Shown: piece by piece, positions 1 through 5,272 of the stretch
Layout: each line of letters begins with the position of its first letter
How positions within the stretch are numbered: the first letter of the stretch is position 1
Assembly: GCA_027070385.1 (NCBI GenBank)
Contig: JALXDW010000303.1
Coordinates: forward strand, 1 to 5,272
Length of the DNA stretch: 5,272 bases
Reading direction: 5' to 3'
DNA from: Chromatiales bacterium
Lineage (GTDB): Bacteria; Pseudomonadota; Gammaproteobacteria; UBA6429; Thiohalophilaceae
Translations under genes and position numbers: made by a program
The notes under the pieces: generated by a model
Told to the model about the DNA's origin: nothing
What the model saw: only the letters and a program-made list of their open reading frames with translations
Database searches by the model: none

Positions 1-210
<210 letters not shown>

Positions 211-213
211 ATT

Positions 214-220
214 GGGGGAG
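214..220 (+). promoter_or_regulatory. Ribosome binding site of amtB
   Basis: GGGGGAG ends seven bases before the ATG at 228, inside the 17-base gap after glnK. It is a strong Shine-Dalgarno sequence and fixes the amtB start. The tight spacing indicates cotranscription with glnK. Confidence 0.8.
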
Positions 221-227
221 TAATTAA

Positions 228-1508
228 ATGGAAAATCAGATTTTCGAATTACAATACGCCATTGATACTTTTTACTTTCTGGTAATGGGTGCCTTGGTGA
301 TGTGGATGGCAGCCGGTTTTGCCATGCTCGAAGCGGGTTTGGTGCGTGCGAAAAATACCACTGAAATCCTGACAAAGAATGTTGTGCTATATGCTATCGC
401 ATGTACCATGTACATGATTGTAGGTTACAACCTGATGTACGGTGGCGGTATCTTCCTTGAAGGGATTGCCGGCGGCGAAAACCTCGTTAAAGATGCGCTG
501 GCGGCTTCTGCCGAGAACAAGTTTGGTGGTGATTCTGTTTATTCAGACGCTTCTGACTTCTTCTTCCAGGTTGTCTTCGTTGCAACAGCCATGTCGATTG
601 TATCCGGTGCGGTTGCTGAACGTATGAAGCTTTGGGCCTTTATGGCTTTTGCCGTTGTGATGACAGGTTTTATCTACCCAATGGAAGGTAACTGGACATG
701 GGGCGGTGGTTCTGTGTTTGGTATGTTCAGTCTGGGTGACATGGGCTTTTCTGACTTTGCCGGTTCAGGTATTGTGCATTTAGCCGGTGCAGCTGCTGCA
801 TTAGCGGGTGTATTGGTTCTTGGTGCGCGTAAAGGCAAATACGGTCCTAACGGTCAAATCAACGCCATTCCTGGTGCAAACTTACCATTAGCAACACTCG
901 GTACATTCATCTTATGGATGGGCTGGTTTGGTTTCAATGGTGGTTCAGTATTAAAGTTGGGCGATATCGCTAACGCTAACTCAGTTGCAATGGTGTTCTT
1001 AAACACAAATGCTGCCGCTGCCGGTGGTGTGATTGCAGCTTTGATTATTGCACGCATGTTATTCGGTAAAGCCGATTTAACCATGGCGCTTAATGGTGCA
1101 TTGGCTGGTCTGGTCGCAATCACTGCGGAACCTTCTACTCCAACAGCATTAGGTGCAACTTTAATCGGTGCTGCGGGTGGTGTCCTGGTTGTATTCTCAA
1201 TTATCACTTTAGATAAAATGAAGATTGATGATCCAGTGGGTGCCATTTCAGTTCACGGTGTTGTTGGTATGTGGGGCTTACTCGCTGTACCACTCACTAA
1301 TGGTGATGCCACTTTCGGTGGTCAAATTGCCGGGCTGTTAACCATTCTGGTTTGGGTATTTGTAACCAGTATGATTGTCTGGGTTGCCATTAAAGCCATC
1401 ATGGGTGTTCGTGTGAGTGAAGAGGAAGAATACGAGGGCTGTGATATTGGTGAATGTGGTATGGAAGCCTATCCAGAGTTCACGGGTTCACGTGGTTCTG
1501 GCATATAA
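228..1508 (+). CDS. amtB: Ammonium transporter AmtB (Amt/Mep/Rh family)
   Basis: Inner-membrane trimeric channel that takes up ammonium. It has 426 residues, normal for the family, with about 11 hydrophobic segments (roughly 13-35, 47-69, 110-130, 135-153, 178-200, 222-240, 253-275, 283-301, 308-328, 336-357, 367-394). Matching E. coli AmtB by motif, the phenylalanine gate is Phe117 and Phe236 (Phe107, Phe215), the external ammonium site includes Trp158 and Ser240 (Trp148, Ser219), the conserved aspartate is Asp176 (Asp160), and the pore twin histidines are His184 and His343 (His168, His318). All are present, so the channel should work. Unlike E. coli AmtB there is no obvious cleaved signal peptide; the protein begins MENQIFELQY and goes almost directly into the first membrane helix. 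The cytosolic tail after GVRVSEEEE is the GlnK-binding region and carries two cysteines (Cys405, Cys410). The start is supported by the RBS and the adjacent glnK. Probably nitrogen regulated as part of the glnK operon. Confidence 0.97.
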   Translation: MENQIFELQYAIDTFYFLVMGALVMWMAAGFAMLEAGLVRAKNTTEILTKNVVLYAIACTMYMIVGYNLMYGGGIFLEGIAGGENLVKDALAASAENKFGGDSVYSDASDFFFQVVFVATAMSIVSGAVAERMKLWAFMAFAVVMTGFIYPMEGNWTWGGGSVFGMFSLGDMGFSDFAGSGIVHLAGAAAALAGVLVLGARKGKYGPNGQINAIPGANLPLATLGTFILWMGWFGFNGGSVLKLGDIANANSVAMVFLNTNAAAAGGVIAALIIARMLFGKADLTMALNGALAGLVAITAEPSTPTALGATLIGAAGGVLVVFSIITLDKMKIDDPVGAISVHGVVGMWGLLAVPLTNGDATFGGQIAGLLTILVWVFVTSMIVWVAIKAIMGVRVSEEEEYEGCDIGECGMEAYPEFTGSRGSGI

Positions 1509-1534
1509 TTAACATCAGTTAATTATTTATTAAG

Positions 1535-1570
1535 AAAAGGCAGTACCTGAATAAGGTACTGCCTTTTTTT
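1535..1570 (+). terminator. Rho-independent terminator of glnK-amtB, possibly bidirectional
   Basis: A perfect inverted repeat, AAAAGGCAGTACCT at 1535-1548 and AGGTACTGCCTTTT at 1554-1567, flanks the 5-base loop GAATA; its core has 10 base pairs before the A/T extension. Seven Ts (1564-1570) follow the GC-rich part on the plus strand. It starts 27 bases after the amtB stop. On the minus strand the same hairpin is followed by TTTTCTTAAT, so it may also end the convergent CDGSH transcript, whose stop codon is about 60 bases away. Confidence 0.93.
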
Positions 1571-1628
1571 ATGTGTGAGTAATATTTATTGATAAATCGA
1601 TGCTGGCTGCAATGGCAGGTTTTAATCA

Positions 1629-1865
1629 TTAAAGCTTATTATGAGTTCCATCACAAAACGGTGCATCAGCTGTTTGCTTGCAGCCGCAAAGATAACAGTC
1701 TTTATTTTCAGTGAGGGTGAATTTTACCGGAGTAAAGTCAGTACCTTTGTGTGAACCATCACAAAAAGGTTGATTATTGGATTTGCCACAACTGCACCAG
1801 TAATAGTCGCCAGGATCAAGATTTTCAATATAGGGATATTTTTGCGGGCAGTCGGGTTGACTCAT
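1629..1865 (-). CDS. Tandem CDGSH-type iron-sulfur protein
   Basis: A 78-residue soluble protein made almost entirely of two CDGSH zinc-finger-like motifs. Each binds a [2Fe-2S] cluster through three cysteines and one histidine in known members. The ligands follow identical spacing, C-x-C-x8-C-x3-H: Cys24, Cys26, Cys35, His39 (FCDGSH) and Cys60, Cys62, Cys71, His75 (FCDGTH). Two further cysteines, Cys6 and Cys57, lie outside the ligand sets. There is no signal peptide or membrane anchor, so it is cytoplasmic. The two-motif layout resembles human CISD3/MiNT and its bacterial relatives. The cluster is typically redox active and labile; a role in electron transfer or iron-sulfur handling is inferred from the family and no specific reaction can be assigned. 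The start at 1865 is supported by AGGAG (complement of 1875-1879) eight bases upstream. It is divergent from the FetAB-like exporter genes, which fits iron or redox homeostasis. Confidence 0.92.
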   Translation of the reverse strand: MSQPDCPQKYPYIENLDPGDYYWCSCGKSNNQPFCDGSHKGTDFTPVKFTLTENKDCYLCGCKQTADAPFCDGTHNKL

Positions 1866-1930
1866 TGGTTTTTTCTCCTGATTAATATCGTTAAATAATA
1901 TAAAGTGTAGTTTAAACCCATTAAAAGGCT
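1866..1930. promoter_or_regulatory. Divergent promoter region between CDGSH gene and fetA
   Basis: This short AT-rich gap must hold the start signals for both directions. On the minus strand TATATT (complement of 1897-1902) is a good -10 with a weak -35, TTTAAT (complement of 1920-1925), at 17-base spacing. On the plus strand TATAAA (1899-1904) could be a -10 for fetAB, but no good -35 lies upstream of it. The two -10 candidates overlap, so expression may be mutually exclusive or coregulated. An 8-base palindrome GTTTAAAC (1910-1917) sits inside the minus-strand spacer and could be part of an operator. I see no Fur-box-like 19-base repeat. The promoter assignments are by eye only. Confidence 0.4.
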
Positions 1931-1941
1931 ATGTTGTATTC

Positions 1942-1944
1942 AGG
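1942..1944 (+). promoter_or_regulatory. Weak RBS that selects the fetA start at 1952
   Basis: AGG lies seven bases before the ATG at 1952. The other in-frame ATG at 1931 has AAAAGG only two bases upstream, too close for normal initiation, and adds the residues MLYSGCR, which do not look like the start of this family. The later ATG is therefore preferred, though both remain possible. Confidence 0.4.
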
Positions 1945-1951
1945 TTGTCGT

Positions 1952-2587
1952 ATGAGCGAACAAATTCAATTAAAGCTGGTTGACTTTAGTTGCTACAATC
2001 TTAAACCGATTAATCTGCAATTAAAAGCCGCTGAAACCATCAGTATTTCAGGTGAATCCGGCAGTGGAAAGTCACTGTTGTTACGTGCAATAGCTGACTT
2101 GATTCCGCATAAGGGGCAATGTTTTTTTCGTGGTAAGGAAGCACACACCTTTGCACCGTATCAATGGCGAAAGCAGGTTGCGTATTTGGCAGCAGAAAGT
2201 CAGTGGTGGTTTGACACGGTGGGGGAACATTTTTCACAGCCTTTAAGCGAACAAACAGGACTTTATTTAAAACATCTGGGCTTTGAACTGGAGACCTTGA
2301 ACTGGGAAGTTTCACGTTGTTCGACCGGGGAACGGCAACGTCTGGCAATTATCCGGTTATTGGTGAATAACCCCGGTGTTTTATTGCTGGACGAGCCTAC
2401 CGCTAATCTGGATTCAGACAATGCACAGCAAGTTGAAAAGAGTTTGCTTCAGTACCAACAGCAAACCCAATGCAGCATTATCTGGGTTGCACATAATAAA
2501 AAACAAATTCAACGTATTGCTCAGCGTCAGTTCGAAATCAAGAATGCCACTTTGGTTGAATTGCCAGGTATGGAGACACAAACATGA
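1952..2587 (+). CDS. fetA: ABC transporter ATP-binding protein, FetA (YbbL) type
   Basis: ATPase subunit of an exporter paired with the membrane protein encoded next; the E. coli counterpart, FetAB, is linked to iron export and peroxide resistance. From the preferred start it has 211 residues (218 from the in-frame ATG at 1931), slightly shorter than E. coli FetA. Motifs in order: Walker A GESGSGKS at 34-41, signature CSTGERQR at 123-130 (divergent from LSGGQ), Walker B LLLDE with Asp147 and the catalytic Glu148, D-loop ANLD at 151-154, and switch His181 in WVAHNK. At the Q-loop, alignment of YLAAESQWWFDTV with E. coli YCAQTPTLFGDTV puts Ala81 where the conserved glutamine should be. The stop codon overlaps the next ATG in ATGA (2584-2587), indicating translational coupling. 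Assignment to FetA rests on the unmistakable FetB partner and on the length and motif layout. The metal substrate is inferred from the E. coli system. Confidence 0.85.
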   Translation: MSEQIQLKLVDFSCYNLKPINLQLKAAETISISGESGSGKSLLLRAIADLIPHKGQCFFRGKEAHTFAPYQWRKQVAYLAAESQWWFDTVGEHFSQPLSEQTGLYLKHLGFELETLNWEVSRCSTGERQRLAIIRLLVNNPGVLLLDEPTANLDSDNAQQVEKSLLQYQQQTQCSIIWVAHNKKQIQRIAQRQFEIKNATLVELPGMETQT

Positions 2588-3387
2588 ATGTTGTTAGTCT
2601 GAGTCTGTTTGATCTAAGCCTTGCAGCTGCATTGGTTGTGCTGATTGCAATCTTGTCATATTTTATACAGCTTAAAATGTCTCGAACGATTCTACTGGCT
2701 GCATTAAGAACGGTTGTACAGCTTTTGCTTATTGGCTTCGTCTTAAAATGGTTATTTGCACAGGCTGATTTTATCTGGATTGCGTTAATGTGGCTGGTGA
2801 TGTTGCTGGTAGCCGGACGTGAAATTATGGCACGGCAGACGCGGCGCTTTAAAGGTATCTGGGGTTATGGTGTTGGAACCGTATCGGTTTTTATTTCATC
2901 GTTTGTTGTTGGTATTTTTGTACTGACTTTGGTCGTGAACAATACACCCTGGTATACACCGCAATATGCCATTCCTTTAATGGGTATGATCATTGGTAAT
3001 ACCATGACCGCTGCTGCATTGTCGCTGGAAAGTTTGACTAAAACAGCCTGGCAACAACGGATGGTGATTGAAGCACGGTTGGCTCTGGGGCAAACCTGGC
3101 GGCAGGCCATTGGTGATATTGCCAGGCAAAGTGTGCGTATTGGTTTGTTTCCGATAGTGAATGCAATGGCAACCGCGGGGTTGGTTAATTTACCCGGGAT
3201 GATGAGTGGTCAGATTTTAGGTGGTACACCACCAGCCGAAGCAGTGAAATATCAAATACTCATCATGTTTATGATAACAGCCGCTTCAGGGTTTGCTACA
3301 CTTATAGCGGTATGGTTGGGAGCGCGGCATTTATTTGATGAACGCCAACGCTTGTCAACCCAGCGGTTACATGCCGAACGTCGATAA
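2584..3387 (+). CDS. fetB: Iron export ABC transporter permease, FetB (YbbM, UPF0014) family
   Basis: Inner-membrane permease partner of the preceding ATPase. It has 267 residues against 259 in E. coli FetB, with about seven hydrophobic segments near 8-29, 37-58, 62-77, 93-119, 127-148, 186-212 and 223-247. Family hallmarks are visible: GRAIIQL-like LRTVVQLLLIGFVLKWLF at 41-58, IPLMGMIIGNTMTAAALSLE at 130-149, the cytoplasmic EARLALG at 163-169 that probably contacts the ATPase, and the highly conserved LPGMMSGQILGGTPPAEAVK at 203-222 followed by YQI. The start overlaps the fetA stop by four bases, and GGAG at 2572-2575 inside fetA is a well-placed RBS. In E. coli the FetAB pair lowers intracellular iron and protects against hydrogen peroxide; the same role here is inference. 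The C-terminus is short, basic and cytoplasmic. Confidence 0.92.
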   Translation: MNVVSLSLFDLSLAAALVVLIAILSYFIQLKMSRTILLAALRTVVQLLLIGFVLKWLFAQADFIWIALMWLVMLLVAGREIMARQTRRFKGIWGYGVGTVSVFISSFVVGIFVLTLVVNNTPWYTPQYAIPLMGMIIGNTMTAAALSLESLTKTAWQQRMVIEARLALGQTWRQAIGDIARQSVRIGLFPIVNAMATAGLVNLPGMMSGQILGGTPPAEAVKYQILIMFMITAASGFATLIAVWLGARHLFDERQRLSTQRLHAERR

Positions 3388-3417
3388 CGATTAACTTGAG
3401 CTTGTCATAAATATAAG

Positions 3418-3434
3418 CTGGGAACGAAGCCCAG
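3418..3434 (+). other. Small hairpin in the fetB–DUF4124 gap
   Basis: CTGGG (3418-3422) and CCCAG (3430-3434) pair around the 7-base loop AACGAAG. Just upstream, AGCTT (3400-3404) can pair with AAGCT (3415-3419), sharing two bases with the first hairpin, so the two folds compete. An A-rich stretch follows on the plus strand, so this is not a standard terminator. It might affect translation of the downstream gene, whose ATG is 16 bases after the hairpin, or mean nothing. Confidence 0.25.
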
Positions 3435-3450
3435 AAAAATAACCAAAAAA

Positions 3451-3933
3451 ATGAAAATATTTTTATTCAACCTTTTTTTAATATCCGTGTCTTTGCTGTT
3501 TTCCAATATTGCACAGGCAGAAATATACAAATGCAAGGACAAGGAGGGGATCATTAATTTTACATCTGTTCCTTGTGGGCAAAAATCGGTGGGTATAAAA
3601 CGGCCACAAAAGAAGCTGGAATTGAATGAAGATGGAACAAAAAAAACCAGACAACAGTTGCATGAAGAGAAGCTGAAAAGAGAAAAGGAATTTCTGGAAA
3701 CAGCACAGCGTGAACGGGAAGCCAGAAAAAAGAAACAGGAAAAACTGGAGCAACACCAGAAAAAATTGAAACAAAATTGTGAACGCGCTAAAAATGATTT
3801 ATTACGCTATCAACGTTCAAACTATCTTTACAATAAAAGTAAAGATGGCAAAAACCGGATTCTTTCCGATGCCGAGCGACAAAAAGCAGAGTTAGATGCA
3901 AAGCGACGAATAAGCTTTTGGTGCCGCGAGTAA
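3451..3933 (+). CDS. Secreted DUF4124 domain protein with coiled coil
   Basis: A 160-residue protein of unknown function. Residues 1-23 form a typical Sec signal peptide (a lysine at position 2, a hydrophobic core to about residue 19, AQA before the likely cut after Ala23), so the mature protein is periplasmic. The mature N-terminus EIYKCKDKEGIINFTSVPC is a DUF4124 domain, a short fold found in many proteobacterial envelope proteins. Residues about 63-115 are very rich in Lys, Glu, Gln and Arg and should form a charged helix or coiled coil. The end, with YNKSKDGKNRILSDAER at 127-143, matches the C-terminal pattern commonly attached to DUF4124. Four cysteines (Cys28, Cys42, Cys110, Cys158) could make two disulfides in the periplasm. 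The ATG has no recognisable Shine-Dalgarno sequence (preceded by AACCAAAAAA), but it is the only ATG in the frame and the signal peptide demands it. It lies 63 bases after fetB; cotranscription is possible but unproven. Confidence 0.85.
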   Translation: MKIFLFNLFLISVSLLFSNIAQAEIYKCKDKEGIINFTSVPCGQKSVGIKRPQKKLELNEDGTKKTRQQLHEEKLKREKEFLETAQREREARKKKQEKLEQHQKKLKQNCERAKNDLLRYQRSNYLYNKSKDGKNRILSDAERQKAELDAKRRISFWCRE

Positions 3934-3976
3934 AGCAACTTTTTCTATTGTTTGCCGGTAGGATTGCTTATTGGGC

Positions 3977-4005
3977 GTGAACCTGCGGCCGATCTGAAAT
4001 ATAAT
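3977..4005 (+). promoter_or_regulatory. Putative sigma-70 promoter of icd
   Basis: A perfect -10 hexamer TATAAT (4000-4005) lies 17 bases after a weak -35, GTGAAC (3977-3982, three of six matches to TTGACA). It would start transcription near 4012 and leave a 5' leader of about 55 bases before the icd ATG. It is located in the 134-base gap after the DUF4124 gene, where no clear terminator is visible. Confidence 0.5.
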
Positions 4006-4016
4006 AAGGCGACGAT

Positions 4017-4036
4017 GGGCTTCCCAAAGGGATCCC
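4017..4036 (+). repeat. Alternating GGG/CCC inverted repeat in the icd leader
   Basis: GGG at 4017-4019, CCC at 4023-4025, GGG at 4029-4031 and CCC at 4034-4036 alternate within 20 bases. TCCC/GGGA can close over the loop AAA, and GGGATCCC (4029-4036) is itself an 8-base palindrome. It sits just downstream of the predicted transcription start, where an operator or a leader RNA fold would act. There is no direct evidence of function. Confidence 0.25.
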
Positions 4037-4046
4037 GCCACTATGA

Positions 4047-5272
<1,226 letters not shown>

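Noticed and set aside
854..1246. Minus-strand open frame of 130 codons inside amtB
   Set aside because: It lies fully within the strongly conserved amtB frame, its translation is low-complexity Ala/Pro/Asn without a recognisable domain, and it has no promoter or RBS of its own.
1910..1917. GTTTAAAC palindrome as a defined regulator site
   Set aside because: Eight bases of mostly A/T can arise by chance and match no operator I can name; kept only as a remark in the divergent promoter region.
3934..3960. Possible terminator after the DUF4124 gene (AAAGCAACTTTTTCT)
   Set aside because: The stem would be only four A/T-rich pairs with a 3-base loop; too weak to call.

Overview
This window reads as ordinary chromosomal DNA from a moderately AT-rich gammaproteobacterium. 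The evidence is a GlnK–AmtB pair, a FetAB-type ABC exporter, a DUF4124 periplasmic protein and a monomeric NADP-dependent isocitrate dehydrogenase. Methylophaga or a relative is a guess from protein flavour and base composition; the sequence does not prove it. No mobile element, tRNA, rRNA or CRISPR array was seen. Genes are densely packed and no gap between genes exceeds about 135 bases.

Layout. Bases 1-210 hold the 3' part of a PII signalling protein gene (glnK), followed 17 bases later by the ammonium channel gene amtB (228-1508). This is the classic nitrogen-sensing operon, and it is closed by a strong hairpin terminator at 1535-1570. On the minus strand, 1629-1865 encodes a 78-residue protein with two CDGSH iron-sulfur motifs. 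It shares a 65-base divergent promoter region with the plus-strand pair fetA–fetB (1952-3387), whose genes overlap by four bases and encode an ABC exporter resembling the E. coli iron exporter FetAB. Next come a secreted DUF4124 coiled-coil protein (3451-3933) and, behind its own promoter, the first 401 codons of monomeric isocitrate dehydrogenase (from 4068, cut by the window end).

How the genes work together. GlnK binds and blocks AmtB when nitrogen is sufficient. Isocitrate dehydrogenase makes 2-oxoglutarate, the metabolite PII proteins sense, so both ends of the window touch the carbon/nitrogen balance, although they are separate transcription units. The CDGSH protein and FetAB could form a small iron/redox group; this rests only on their divergent arrangement. 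I found no convincing undescribed system. The points most worth a second look are the missing Q-loop glutamine in the FetA-like ATPase, the CDGSH/FetAB pairing, and two cysteines in the GlnK-facing tail of AmtB.
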